Notes: generated by a model from the sequence alone, not told the origin. Numbered from the stretch's first letter, positions 29,012 to 38,002 are shown. The stretch is 64,000 nucleotides of DNA from Microbacterium hydrocarbonoxydans (GCF_900105205.1 NZ_FNSQ01000005.1:992001-1056000), one strand, 5' to 3'. Numbers and translations are program-made.

Positions 29012-30580
29012 ATGCCCGACCGCTGGAACCGCGTCTCCGCATCTCCCACGAACCCCGGCAGCGGTCACGGCGTCGAGGCGCTGACCGCCGAGGACCTGTT
29101 CCGCCCGGCCGCACGCGCGACCGTGCCTCTCGACGAGAAGCTCCGACAGGTCTACTACTGGATCGTCAACCGTGCGGTGATCTCGCCCTACTACGACATG
29201 GAGTTCTCGCACGGCGAGCCGCTGTCGATCGGGCTCGGAGACGCCGGGGCGACGGTCTCGCTGCCGACCCAGGCCTCGTTCTCGTCGAACGTCCTCGTGC
29301 CGCTGCTCACCTTCGCTGTCGGCGGGAAGTGCCTGCTGATCGGCGGGCCAGGACGCGGCAAGACGACCGTGGCCGTGCTGATGGGGGTGCTCGCCGGCAC
29401 GTCGGCCGAGGACGTGCGACGGGCTGTGCAGCAGGGACAGCCGCAGCTCACCGTGAGCGATCTCGTCGGCATCCCGCTTCCGCGCGACCTCGTCGGCGCG
29501 GAGCGCCTCGCCGACATCCGCATCGCCTGGCGGGACTGGCTCGGTCTCCCGGTGAAGATCATCGACGAGTACAACCGCATCCCCACCAAGACGCAGTCCG
29601 CGCTGCTGACGATGGTGGCGGAGGGATACGTCGAGAGTCACGACCAGATGCGACGCACGGCGCCGGACGGCGGGGTCGAGAGCTGGTTCTTCACCGCCAA
29701 CGACGACGCCGGTGGTGGGACCTTCCCCGTCATCCAGGCGCTCCGCGATCGGATGGACGTCACGGTGCAGGCGGCGGGCTTCAACAGCCGGTTCTTCGAC
29801 GAGCTGATCACCCGCGTCGAGGCGGGGGAGAAGCCGGAGGAGCATGTCCCGGCGGAGCTCGCGTTCGACGCCGCGCAGCAGTCCGAGATGCGCGCGCAGA
29901 TCCGCGCGGTCCCTATCCCGGGTGCGGTGCGGGACCGGCTGCGGTTCTTCCTCAGCCACTTCGAGTTCGTGCAGCACGGAGGGCGCCGGTTCGAGTACCG
30001 GACCAAGGATGTCGTCACGACGGCAGGCGGGCGTGTCGGCGATGTCATCGAAGCCAACAGCGGCGCCGACCTCGAGGTCGACCTCGGGGCGCAGACCCGC
30101 AACGGGCTGTCGGTGCGAGCCCTGCAGACGCTCATCCTGTACGCGAAGGCGATGGCCTGGTTCCGGGGGATGGACGCGGTCGAGCTCGACGATGTCGCGG
30201 CGGTGCTCCCCTTCGTGCTCCGCGGCAAGCTCCTGCCGCACAGCACGCACCCGCGGTTCGACGTCGGTGCCGAACCCGAGCTCAGCACCGACACCGTGAG
30301 CTGGCTGGCCGACCTGTTCACGCAGTCCTGCCGCCAGTACGACGCCCTTGGACGGGATGCCGACGATGAGGTGGCGGCCCTGCTCGCGGACTTCGAGCGA
30401 GGACTCGACGGGGTCTCGGCGCTGGAGGCCTCGCGGCGCATCACGGCGGTCGAGGCGCAGCTGCGTGGGATCGCCACGGTCGGCAAGCTCTACGGACGCG
30501 ACTTCGATGACGTGATCGCGCTGAAGTACCTCCACCAGCGCTACACCGCCTACGTGCGCTGGCAGGAGCTGCGAGGGTGA
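29012..30580 (+). CDS. MoxR-family AAA+ ATPase
   Basis: A 522-residue AAA+ ATPase of the MoxR class, chaperone-like machines that work with VWA-domain adaptors. Walker A GGPGRGKTT is at 111-119, Walker B VKIIDEYNR at 181-189, sensor 1 Asn at about 230 in WFFTAND, and Arg-finger candidates in ALRDRMDV (241-250). The Asp-Glu Walker B pair implies active hydrolysis. A ~100-residue N-terminal part and a ~190-residue helical C-terminal part flank the module, making it longer than typical MoxR (~330). It leads five overlapping genes that include a VWA partner. Confidence 0.85.
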   Translation: MPDRWNRVSASPTNPGSGHGVEALTAEDLFRPAARATVPLDEKLRQVYYWIVNRAVISPYYDMEFSHGEPLSIGLGDAGATVSLPTQASFSSNVLVPLLTFAVGGKCLLIGGPGRGKTTVAVLMGVLAGTSAEDVRRAVQQGQPQLTVSDLVGIPLPRDLVGAERLADIRIAWRDWLGLPVKIIDEYNRIPTKTQSALLTMVAEGYVESHDQMRRTAPDGGVESWFFTANDDAGGGTFPVIQALRDRMDVTVQAAGFNSRFFDELITRVEAGEKPEEHVPAELAFDAAQQSEMRAQIRAVPIPGAVRDRLRFFLSHFEFVQHGGRRFEYRTKDVVTTAGGRVGDVIEANSGADLEVDLGAQTRNGLSVRALQTLILYAKAMAWFRGMDAVELDDVAAVLPFVLRGKLLPHSTHPRFDVGAEPELSTDTVSWLADLFTQSCRQYDALGRDADDEVAALLADFERGLDGVSALEASRRITAVEAQLRGIATVGKLYGRDFDDVIALKYLHQRYTAYVRWQELRG

Positions 30581-31248
30581 ACCGTCTGCCCGTGCAGCTG
30601 GCGAACATCGCGGCGCGCTTCACCCCCGCCGAGCTCCCCGATCTGTCCGCCGCGGGACTGGATGCCGCACTGGCAGCCTCTTCCGTGCGAGCGGCTCACG
30701 GAGACCCGTTGCTGTTCGCTCACGCGCTCGCCGCGGGCGTCGCGACGGACCCATCGGCGGCGACGGGGCGGGAGCGCGCTCTCGCCCTCGTCGCGATCGC
30801 GGCCTGGCGGTCGGGTGCCCTGGCGCTCAGGGCGGATGCTCTCCGCCGGCTCGGCACGGTCGACACCGTGCCCGGTCTGACCGCGGCGGCGGCGACGCTC
30901 GGCCTCGAGCCGGAGGTGCTCGATGAGTTCCGACGCCGTCAGCAGACCGACCGGTACTGGTGGCCAGGGCGCGCGGATCAGCGCGGGTACGTGCTGGCCG
31001 TCGGCGGCTTCCGCGGCATCGGCGGCACCTGGATCCGTCCGCCGGAGCGGGTGGAGCGGCTGGGCGACGACGGCGCCTTCGCGCTGCTGGTCGCCGGAAC
31101 GTGGTGGCGGCTGGACAGCGATGTCTGGGGTGCGCGGCTCTCGTCGCTCTCGGAGGAGCCGTCGAACCTTCCCGCTCGCGACGACGGTGTGAGCGTCGTG
31201 ATCGGACCGGACACCCACCTCGCCTGGGTGCACGTGCAGGAGCAGTGA
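30577..31248 (+). CDS. Uncharacterised MoxR-operon protein A
   Basis: A 223-residue protein I do not recognise. Residues 1-115 are Ala/Leu-rich and helical; 125-223 are rich in Gly, Trp and beta-type residues, with RYWWPGR, a GGFRGIGGTWIRPPERVERL stretch and LLVAGTWWRLDSDVW. No signal peptide or catalytic motif is visible. The GTG start overlaps the moxR stop by 4 nt and its stop overlaps the VWA gene by 1, so it is almost surely a component of the same machine. It should be compared with the bpX accessory domains of MoxR-vWA ternary systems. Confidence 0.7.
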   Translation: MNRLPVQLANIAARFTPAELPDLSAAGLDAALAASSVRAAHGDPLLFAHALAAGVATDPSAATGRERALALVAIAAWRSGALALRADALRRLGTVDTVPGLTAAAATLGLEPEVLDEFRRRQQTDRYWWPGRADQRGYVLAVGGFRGIGGTWIRPPERVERLGDDGAFALLVAGTWWRLDSDVWGARLSSLSEEPSNLPARDDGVSVVIGPDTHLAWVHVQEQ

Positions 31249-33140
31249 TGGCCCGGCTTCCCGACCGCGTGCCGCTGTCCGAGCAGGCTCGCTCCGCCTG
31301 GGAGCGGGCGCTCGCGCTGTGGCGGGTCCGACTGGACGATCCCGCGATCCGACCTGGCGCCGCCGCCGCCCAGGGCGCGCCCGCCTGGTTCGCGTTCCCG
31401 CCGTCGGTGACCGTGGATCCGCGCTATCTCGCCGATCACGGGCTCGCCGACGAGCTGTGGAGCATGTTCGCCCACGAGATCGGTCACCATGTGCTGGCCC
31501 CCAGCACCCGGATCGACTCGCTCAAGATCGATCACCAGATGGCCAGGGCGGTCGCGGTCGCCTCGCCGCGGCGTGACGCGGGCGACGGGGCGCGGCGGCT
31601 GTCGAATCTGTGGTGCGACCTGCTCGTGAACACGAGGCTCGCCCAGCTCCAGCGGGCGGAGCGGGCGCCCGACCTCGTGCCCACCGCCGCCCTGGGCGTC
31701 GTCCGCCTCGGGCGCGCGCTGTACCCGGCTCCCGAGGGGAGCACCGACCGTCTCTGGTGGGTCTATTGCCGCGCCTACGAGCTGCTGTGGCAGCTGCCGG
31801 CAGGAACTCTGTGCCCAGCCCAGCCCCCGGCGCGGCCAGTGCGGGCGCGCGTCGAATCGACCGAGGTGCCGCTCAGCCGCATCCCGGAGAAGCACCGGGA
31901 GCAGGAGCGGCTGCTGCGGGCGGCGCGCGCCGAGAGCGCACGTGTGGCCGCCGAGCTCGCGGGGGCGACTGCGACGAATCCCGCGGTGGACGCCGCTCTC
32001 ATCGCGGATGCGGTCAGGTCCTTCTCCGCCGACCCTGTCTCGGGAGCGGCACTGTTCGGTGTGATCGCGGCGCCGTACCTCGCGGAGCACGACGGCGCGG
32101 GCGGGGTCGGCGATACCCCGAAGGGCGGCGGGCGAGGCAGCAGCGCCACGAGCGGATGCGGGGTCGACGATGCCCCGGCCACCGCGGACGAGCTCGGTCG
32201 CATCCTGGCCGATCAACGGCTCCGCAGGGACCTGCCTCGACATCCCGGCGCGCACCGGGAGACGGACGAGGGCATCGACGGCGACGATGCCTCGGACGAC
32301 GGGAGCGTCGGGCAGACCCTGACGATCGCCCGAACGCTGCAGCTGTACAGCGAGAGCGGAGAGGATGCCGTGCTCGCCGCCTGGTACCGCAACGAGGCCG
32401 CAGCGTGGGTGCGCCCCTATACCCGTCGGGCGGCCTCGACGCCGACCGGCGGCATCCCCGGTCCCGTCGAGCTGTGGGAGGTGGGCGACGCACTCGCGGA
32501 CGTCGACTGGCCGCTGACGATGCGCTCGGGTGCGGTCATCCCCGGGGTCACCACGCGTCGACGCTCGGAGCTCGACGATGAACCGCTCGTGCAGGAGACG
32601 AGTCTCGAGCTCGACCTGTACATCGACTCGTCCGGGTCCATGACCCATCCGCGCAACGGTTCGCCCGCCGTCCTCGCGGCGACGATCCTCGCACTGTCGA
32701 TCCTGCGCGGCGGCGGCAGGGTGCGTGTCACCAGCTTCTCCGGCACCGGCGAGGTGGCCGGCATGACCCGCTTCGGTCGGAACCCGTCCGAGATCATCGC
32801 CGCCGTGTCGCTCTTCTTCGGGCGTTCGACCTCCTTCCCGCTCGACCTTTACTCCTCCCGCTATGCCGGACTCCCGCCCGCCGGCGACGAGGCCCAGCGC
32901 CACGTCGTGGTGCTCTCCGACGACGGACTCGTGTCGATGTTCGGCGTCGGCAACGAGCCGTACGCGGGGGTCGCGAAGACCGTTCGTCAGGTCCTGACCA
33001 CCGGTACGCTCGTGCTCATGGATCCTCGGCACCAGGTGGCGCAGCTCGCCGAGCGCGACGGTTACGACGTGGTGTATCTGCGCACGATGGCCGACGCCCC
33101 TCGAGCCTGCGCGGCGTTGGCGGAGGCTCTGCATGGCTGA
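31248..33140 (+). CDS. Metalloprotease-like VWA-domain protein
   Basis: A 630-residue predicted partner of the MoxR ATPase. The N-terminal part has a zincin motif H76-E-I-G-H80-H preceded by ELWSMFA, and a downstream NLWCDLLVNTRL segment that could give a third metal ligand, as in DUF2201-type VWA peptidases. A disordered Gly/Asp-rich linker (about 310-370) follows. The C-terminal VWA domain (about 450-625) carries the MIDAS motif D460-S-S-G-S464 and the Asp pair 558-559 in VVVLSDDGL. No signal or membrane segment is present, so it is cytosolic. ATG 31248 overlaps the previous stop; the frame upstream is a shadow. Confidence 0.82.
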   Translation: MARLPDRVPLSEQARSAWERALALWRVRLDDPAIRPGAAAAQGAPAWFAFPPSVTVDPRYLADHGLADELWSMFAHEIGHHVLAPSTRIDSLKIDHQMARAVAVASPRRDAGDGARRLSNLWCDLLVNTRLAQLQRAERAPDLVPTAALGVVRLGRALYPAPEGSTDRLWWVYCRAYELLWQLPAGTLCPAQPPARPVRARVESTEVPLSRIPEKHREQERLLRAARAESARVAAELAGATATNPAVDAALIADAVRSFSADPVSGAALFGVIAAPYLAEHDGAGGVGDTPKGGGRGSSATSGCGVDDAPATADELGRILADQRLRRDLPRHPGAHRETDEGIDGDDASDDGSVGQTLTIARTLQLYSESGEDAVLAAWYRNEAAAWVRPYTRRAASTPTGGIPGPVELWEVGDALADVDWPLTMRSGAVIPGVTTRRRSELDDEPLVQETSLELDLYIDSSGSMTHPRNGSPAVLAATILALSILRGGGRVRVTSFSGTGEVAGMTRFGRNPSEIIAAVSLFFGRSTSFPLDLYSSRYAGLPPAGDEAQRHVVVLSDDGLVSMFGVGNEPYAGVAKTVRQVLTTGTLVLMDPRHQVAQLAERDGYDVVYLRTMADAPRACAALAEALHG

Positions 33141-33741
33141 GACGGAAGCGCTTCTCGCGGCGTGGAGCGAACGCTCAGGCGGTGAAGCCGAAGCCTGGGC
33201 GCGCGCACGCCCGGGACCCCGCCTCGACGCGATCGCGGCGCGGATCTCCGGGGTCCCGCAGGAGTTCCTCGACGAGCGGATCTCCCTGCGGGCGCTCGCC
33301 GGAGACGTCCTCGGCGCACAGCTCGCGGCGCAGCGTTTCGACGACGACCCGCGGGTGCGTCAGGGGGCGGCGATCGGTCTCTGGCTCGCAGCGAGCGAGG
33401 GACTGCTCGAGCCCTTCGAGCCGGCCCTCTCGACCGGATGGCCCGCCCTCGCCGTCGACGCCCTGGCACTTCGGGTCGCCCCGGTGGCAGCGCCGTCGGC
33501 ATGGACCTCCGACGAGGAGAGACGGATCGAGGCTGCGCGCACGTTCCTGCTGTGGTGCGGGTTCCTCCCCGCGGGCGAGGATGCCGCGACGGCCGCCTCG
33601 CTGCTCGCCGCTTGCGACTCGCTCGCCCGCAACCGGGCGCTGGCCGAGGCGTACGAGGGGCACCGGCATCGGGCGGACATCGCCCGCAAGCTCCAGGAGG
33701 CCCGACGCAAGGAGGCGGCGGCGCGGTACTCCAGTGAGTGA
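33133..33741 (+). CDS. Uncharacterised helical MoxR-operon protein B
   Basis: A 202-residue, almost wholly alpha-helical soluble protein rich in Ala, Arg and Glu. The middle portion (RFDDDPRVRQGAAIGLWLA) is reminiscent of a HEAT-type repeat, and the end is a basic coiled-coil-like helix (YEGHRHRADIARKLQEARRK). I do not recognise a family. It overlaps the VWA gene by 8 nt and the next gene by 8 nt, so it is part of the same coupled operon. A scaffold or adaptor role is a guess from composition only. Confidence 0.68.
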   Translation: MAETEALLAAWSERSGGEAEAWARARPGPRLDAIAARISGVPQEFLDERISLRALAGDVLGAQLAAQRFDDDPRVRQGAAIGLWLAASEGLLEPFEPALSTGWPALAVDALALRVAPVAAPSAWTSDEERRIEAARTFLLWCGFLPAGEDAATAASLLAACDSLARNRALAEAYEGHRHRADIARKLQEARRKEAAARYSSE

Positions 33742-35095
33742 CCCGGACCTCGCGGGAGCGCTGGCGCTCGCGGAGTACGCGCAGGGGGAAGCCGCGGTGC
33801 TGTCGGATGCCGAGCGCTGGCCGACGATCGACCGGGAGGGGTCGGCGCGGCTGTCGCGCTGGCGCGCGCATCCCGACGCCCCGCACTGGACCCATGCCAC
33901 CGGCGACAGACTGACCGCCGAGCAGGTGGAGCGGGTGCGCCGGCCGCTCCCGATCGACGGCTGGCTCGAGGAGCACCTCGCCACGGCCCGCCGCACGCTG
34001 CGGTATCGCGGGATGCCCGCCGGCTCGGCGCTCGAGGAGCATCCCACGATCTCCCGCACCGACCTCGTCGACGACCTGGCGGCGTTCGTCCCTCTCGACG
34101 CCGATCTCTCCCGGATGCTCCACGGCACGAGCTCCGGGTCGACCGGTGCCGCCCTGCTGATCCCGGACGACGTCGAGGAGGTCGCGCGCGGCTTCCACCT
34201 GCTCCTGAGCCTCGCCGAACGCGCCGGAGCCACCGTCGTCGCGGACGGTGAGCGGATGGCGGTCGCCAACCTCGTCTTCCAACGGCAGGCGTTCACGTAC
34301 GTGTCGGTGATCTCCAGCTTCGCGCACCGGGCGATGGCACGGCTCAACCTGCATCCCTCGGCGTGGCCGGAGCCGGCCGCCCGTACCCGCTTCCTCGCCG
34401 ACGCCGACCCGCAGATCCTCAGCGGACACCCGACGAGCTTGGCCGAGCTGCTGGATGCAGGGCTCGATAGCGCCCTGCATCCCGCGGTCGTCTTCTCCGG
34501 GGCGATGGCCTTGTCCGCTCCGTTGCGTGCACGGCTGGAGGCGGCCTTCGCCTGCCCGGTCATCGACGTCTACGGCCTGCACGAGACGCGCCCGATCGCG
34601 GCGCGCGCCGACGCCGGTCCGTTCCGGATCCTCGACCGCCGGGTGCACGTCGAGGTGCTGGACCCCCGGCGGGACGTCGCCGTCTCGCCCGGAGAGATGG
34701 GCGAGATCGTGGTGACGGCGGGGGAGAACCCGCTCCTGCCTCTGGTGCGATACCGCACCGGCGACCACGGACGTCTGGTGACGCTCGCCGACGGCACACA
34801 GGGCATCGCCGATCTCGAGGGCAGGGAGAACACGCGTTTCCTGGCCGCGGACGGCACTCTCGTGCCGTGTGTGGAACTGACCCAGCAGCTGCAGTCGCAC
34901 GGCGCGGAGGGCTGGTCGATCGCGCAGGACTCCGACGGCGAGATCAGTGCGACGATCGTCGCAGGCGACCAGCGCGCGATCCGCACCGCACTGCATGTCC
35001 TGCTCGGGCAGCCGCTGACGGTGCGTCGGGTCGCGCGGCCCATCGACCTCGGCGAGGGGAAGCCGCGCCGCTACCGCAGCGCCGTCCCCGACTGA
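33734..35095 (+). CDS. PaaK-like adenylate-forming enzyme
   Basis: A 453-residue member of the phenylacetate-CoA ligase/CapK (COG1541) group. The P-loop-like motif GTSSGSTGAALLIP is at about 138-151, followed by SGHPTSLAELL, YGLHETRP (A5-type) and RYRTGDHGRLVTLADG with the hinge region. No clear C-terminal GKxx catalytic Lys motif can be placed beyond GEGKPRRYR at the very end. GTG 33734 overlaps the preceding stop by 8 nt. An enzyme that adenylates a carboxylate fits poorly with a metabolic role in this operon; substrate conjugation or protein modification are alternatives. Last gene of the operon. Confidence 0.78.
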   Translation: MSDPDLAGALALAEYAQGEAAVLSDAERWPTIDREGSARLSRWRAHPDAPHWTHATGDRLTAEQVERVRRPLPIDGWLEEHLATARRTLRYRGMPAGSALEEHPTISRTDLVDDLAAFVPLDADLSRMLHGTSSGSTGAALLIPDDVEEVARGFHLLLSLAERAGATVVADGERMAVANLVFQRQAFTYVSVISSFAHRAMARLNLHPSAWPEPAARTRFLADADPQILSGHPTSLAELLDAGLDSALHPAVVFSGAMALSAPLRARLEAAFACPVIDVYGLHETRPIAARADAGPFRILDRRVHVEVLDPRRDVAVSPGEMGEIVVTAGENPLLPLVRYRTGDHGRLVTLADGTQGIADLEGRENTRFLAADGTLVPCVELTQQLQSHGAEGWSIAQDSDGEISATIVAGDQRAIRTALHVLLGQPLTVRRVARPIDLGEGKPRRYRSAVPD

Positions 35096-35120
35096 CAAGC
35101 TCGACGGTTCGCCGTACACT
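35092..35120 (+). promoter_or_regulatory. Promoter of the VOC gene
   Basis: CTGACA (35092-35097) and TACACT (35115-35120) are 17 bp apart. The -10 ends 6 nt before ATG 35127, so the mRNA is leaderless. The -35 covers the stop codon of the preceding gene. Confidence 0.65.
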
Positions 35121-35126
35121 CGCGGC

Positions 35127-35528
35127 ATGAGCGGACTGATCCCGTACCTGCTGTTCCCCGGCAACGCCGCAGAGGCGCTCGAGCACTATCGCTCGGTCTT
35201 CGGCGGCGACCTGCAGCTTCTCGACTACGCACATGCCGGGCGTCACGACGGTCCCGGTGACGCGATCGCGCACGGGCAGCTGTCGGGTCCGGTCGAGCTG
35301 GCAGGAGCGGATGCCGGTGCCGACGACGACGCCGTGCAGATGAACGGCATGTTCCTCTCGCTGCTGGGCACCGCGGACGCCTCGACGCTCACCAGCTGGT
35401 TCGACCGGCTCGCCGTGCAGGGGCGCGTCATCGATGCGCTGCAGAAGCGCCCGTGGGGCGACTATGACGGTACGCTCGTCGACCGCTACGGAATCCGCTG
35501 GCTCATCGGATTCCACGACGAGGACTGA
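35127..35528 (+). CDS. PhnB-like VOC-family protein
   Basis: A 133-residue glyoxalase/bleomycin-resistance (VOC) superfamily protein of the PhnB subgroup. It shows the characteristic PYLLFPGNAAEALEHYRSVFGG start, followed by GDAIAHGQLSG, FLSLLG and the end RPWGDYDGTLVDRYGIRWLIGF. Function within PhnB-like proteins is generally unknown. It converges with aspC, leaving only 12 nt between stop codons. Confidence 0.85.
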   Translation: MSGLIPYLLFPGNAAEALEHYRSVFGGDLQLLDYAHAGRHDGPGDAIAHGQLSGPVELAGADAGADDDAVQMNGMFLSLLGTADASTLTSWFDRLAVQGRVIDALQKRPWGDYDGTLVDRYGIRWLIGFHDED

Positions 35529-35540
35529 GTCGCGCCGGAC

Positions 35541-36740
35541 TCAGGAGAACAGCCGCTGCAACCGCTGCACGCCCTCGAGGAGCTGGTCGTCTCCGAGCGC
35601 GTACGACATGCGGATGTAGCCGGAGGGGCCGAACGCCTCTCCCGGCACGACCGCGACCTCGGCCTGATCGAGGATGAGGTCGGCCAGCTCGAGCGAGGTC
35701 GTCGGCGTGACTCCACCCCAGGTGCGTCCGAGCAGCCCCTGCACATCCGGGTAGACGTAGAAGGCACCGAGCGGGTTGGGCACGACGAGGCCGTCGATCT
35801 TGGACAGCTCGGAGACGATGAGGCGGCGGCGGCGGTCGAAGGCCTCACGGAACTGTTCCGCCTCGGCCTGCGGACCGTTCAGGGCCGCGATCGCGGCCTT
35901 CTGCGCGACGTTGTTGACGTTGCTCGAGAGGTGCGACTGGAGGTTGCCCGCGATCTTGATCGCGTCGGCGGGGCCGACCATCCAGCCCACCCGCCAGCCC
36001 GTCATCGCGTACGTCTTCGCCACTCCGTTGACGAGGATCGTCTGGCCGGCGAGATCGGGAACCGCCTCGACGATCGAGGTGGCCGTCGTGCCCTCGTACG
36101 TGAGGTTCTGGTAGATCTCGTCCGAGATCACCCAGATGCCGTGCTCGAGCGCCCACTCGCCGATGGCCCTGGTCTCTTCGGCGGTGTAGACGGAGCCGGT
36201 CGGGTTCGACGGGGAGACGAACACGAGCACCGTGGTGCGCTCGGTGCGGGCGGCCTCGAGCTGCTCGACCGTGACCTTGTACTCCTGGTCGGCACCGGCG
36301 AAGACCTCCACCGGGGTGCCGTCGGCGAGGCGGATCGCCTCGGGGTAGGTGGTCCAGTACGGCGCAGGGAGGAGTACCTCGTCGCCGGGGTTCACGACGG
36401 CCTGGAAGGCCTGGTAGACCGACTGCTTGCCCCCGTTGGTCACGATGACCTGGCTGGGGGAGACCTCGAGACCGGAGTCGCGCAGTGTCTTGGCCGCGAT
36501 CGCCTCACGCAGCGCCGGCAGACCGGGAGCGGGGGTGTACCGGTAGCTCGCAGGGTCGGCGAGCGCCTCGGCGGCCGCATCCACGATGAACTGCGGCGTC
36601 GCGAAATCGGGCTCACCGGCGGCATACGAGATGACGGGCTTGCCTTCGGCCTTGAGGGCCTTCGCCTTCGCATCGACCTTCAGGGTCGCCGATTCGGCGA
36701 TGGCGGACAGCTTGCGAGAGAGGGGAGCGCGTTCGGTCAC
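35541..36740 (-). CDS. aspC: Aspartate-type aminotransferase (class I)
   Basis: A 399-residue PLP enzyme of fold type [19 protein letters not shown] begins the domain, SPSNPTG holds the conserved Asn-Pro, [12 protein letters not shown] the Asp, and [17 protein letters not shown] the PLP Lys; GYIRMSYA provides the Arg that binds the alpha-carboxylate. It belongs to the I-gamma aspartate/prephenate aminotransferases of Gram-positive bacteria. The GTG start at 36740 has a TACGCT box 7 nt upstream, suggesting a leaderless mRNA. The 167-bp upstream gap contains an 8-bp tandem repeat. Confidence 0.9.
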   Translation of the reverse strand: MTERAPLSRKLSAIAESATLKVDAKAKALKAEGKPVISYAAGEPDFATPQFIVDAAAEALADPASYRYTPAPGLPALREAIAAKTLRDSGLEVSPSQVIVTNGGKQSVYQAFQAVVNPGDEVLLPAPYWTTYPEAIRLADGTPVEVFAGADQEYKVTVEQLEAARTERTTVLVFVSPSNPTGSVYTAEETRAIGEWALEHGIWVISDEIYQNLTYEGTTATSIVEAVPDLAGQTILVNGVAKTYAMTGWRVGWMVGPADAIKIAGNLQSHLSSNVNNVAQKAAIAALNGPQAEAEQFREAFDRRRRLIVSELSKIDGLVVPNPLGAFYVYPDVQGLLGRTWGGVTPTTSLELADLILDQAEVAVVPGEAFGPSGYIRMSYALGDDQLLEGVQRLQRLFS

Positions 36741-36747
36741 GAGTACG

Positions 36748-36753
36748 AGCGTA
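36748..36753 (-). promoter_or_regulatory. -10 box of aspC
   Basis: On the minus strand TACGCT ends 7 nt before the GTG start at 36740; no Shine-Dalgarno is visible. Confidence 0.4.
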
Positions 36754-36814
36754 CCCGGGAGGCCCCCGGTCCTGCCGGGCGTGTCGCCGACAAGAACCGA
36801 GCTTCTTATCGGTC

Positions 36815-36878
36815 GGCCAGGCGGCCAGGCGGCCAGGCGGCCAGGCGGCCAGGCGGCCAGGCGGTCAGGCGGTCAGGT
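36815..36878. repeat. 8-bp tandem repeat between ald and aspC
   Basis: GGCCAGGC is repeated six times perfectly (36815-36862), followed by GGTCAGGC and GGTCAGGT, giving eight head-to-tail units over 64 bp. It lies downstream of the ald stop and about 75 bp upstream of the aspC start (both on minus). Slippage would change copy number. Confidence 0.9.
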
Positions 36879-36907
36879 GGTCACGCGCCCGGCCGCGTCC
36901 GAATCGC

Positions 36908-38002
36908 TCAGGCCGCGTCGAACCCGTGCGCGCGAGCGACGGCGTCCAGCGTGATCCGTCCGTCACGGACGTTGAGCCCCTTCGCCAGCGCTGCATCGGC
37001 GGAGGCCGCGGCATCCCAGCCCTGACCGGCGATGGCCGACACGTACGGGAGAGTGGCGTTCGTGAGGGCACGGGTGGCCGTCTCGGGCACGGCACCGGGC
37101 ATGTTCGCGACGCAGTAGTAGATCGAGTCGTGCACGGCGAAGGTGGGGTCGTCGTGCGTGGTCGGACGCGATCCCTCGAAGCATCCGCCCTGGTCGATCG
37201 CGATGTCCACGAGAACCGAGCCGGGCTTCATCGCGGCGACCATGTCGTCGGTCACCAGCTTCGGTGCAGCGGCACCGGGGATCAGCACCGAGCCGATCAC
37301 GAGGTCGGCGCTCGCCAGCTCCTCGGCGATGTCGTAACGGCTCGACGCCCTGGTCTGCAGGGCGCCGCCGTAGCGGTGCTCGAGCTCGCGCAGTCGGGGG
37401 AGGGAGATGTCGATCACGGTCACCTGCGAGCCGAGTCCGAGCGCGTTCGCCGCCGCATGCTCTCCGGCGACGCCGCCGCCGATCACGACCGTCTTGGCGC
37501 GCGGGGTGCCGGCGATGCCGCCGAGCAGCACGCCGCGCCCTCCGGCGGAGCGCATCAGGGAGTACGAGCCCATCGTGACCGAGAGGCGCCCGGCGATCTC
37601 GCTCATCGGCACGAGCAGCGGCAGGCTGCGGTCGGGCAGTTGCACGGTCTCGTAGGCGACGGCCGTCGTGCCCGCATCGACCAGCGCCGTGGTGAGGGGG
37701 CGATCGGCGGCGAGATGCAGGTAGGTGAAGAGGGTGAGGTCGGGCCGAAGGAAGCCGTATTCCTGGGCGATCGGCTCCTTGACCTTGATCACGAGTTCCG
37801 CCTCGCCCCAGGCCTCAGCCGCGGTGTCGACGATCTCGGCGCCGGCCGTGCGGTAGTCGTCGTCGGAGATCCCTGAGCCGACGCCCGCACCCGACTGCAC
37901 GAGCACGCGGTGGCCCTCGTGCACGAGGCGGTCGGCGCCTGCGGGAGTGAGCGCGGTGCGGTTCTCGTTGTTCTTGACCTCTGTGGGCACGCCGATCTTC
38001 AT
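36908..38002 (-). CDS. ald: Alanine dehydrogenase
   Basis: NAD enzyme interconverting L-alanine with pyruvate and ammonia. 364 residues. MKIGVPTEVKNNENRTALTP, VIKVKEPIAQEYGFLRPD with the catalytic Lys, and FTYLHLAAD with the catalytic His are all intact; the Rossmann motif is VIGGGVAGEHAA. CVANMPGAVPETATRAL lies near the C-terminus. The start ATG at 38002 follows TTGGAGGATC on the minus strand. It is divergent from an Lrp-type gene 115 bp away, the arrangement of ald and aldR in other actinobacteria, so it is likely induced by alanine through that regulator. Confidence 0.95.
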   Translation of the reverse strand: MKIGVPTEVKNNENRTALTPAGADRLVHEGHRVLVQSGAGVGSGISDDDYRTAGAEIVDTAAEAWGEAELVIKVKEPIAQEYGFLRPDLTLFTYLHLAADRPLTTALVDAGTTAVAYETVQLPDRSLPLLVPMSEIAGRLSVTMGSYSLMRSAGGRGVLLGGIAGTPRAKTVVIGGGVAGEHAAANALGLGSQVTVIDISLPRLRELEHRYGGALQTRASSRYDIAEELASADLVIGSVLIPGAAAPKLVTDDMVAAMKPGSVLVDIAIDQGGCFEGSRPTTHDDPTFAVHDSIYYCVANMPGAVPETATRALTNATLPYVSAIAGQGWDAAASADAALAKGLNVRDGRITLDAVARAHGFDAA

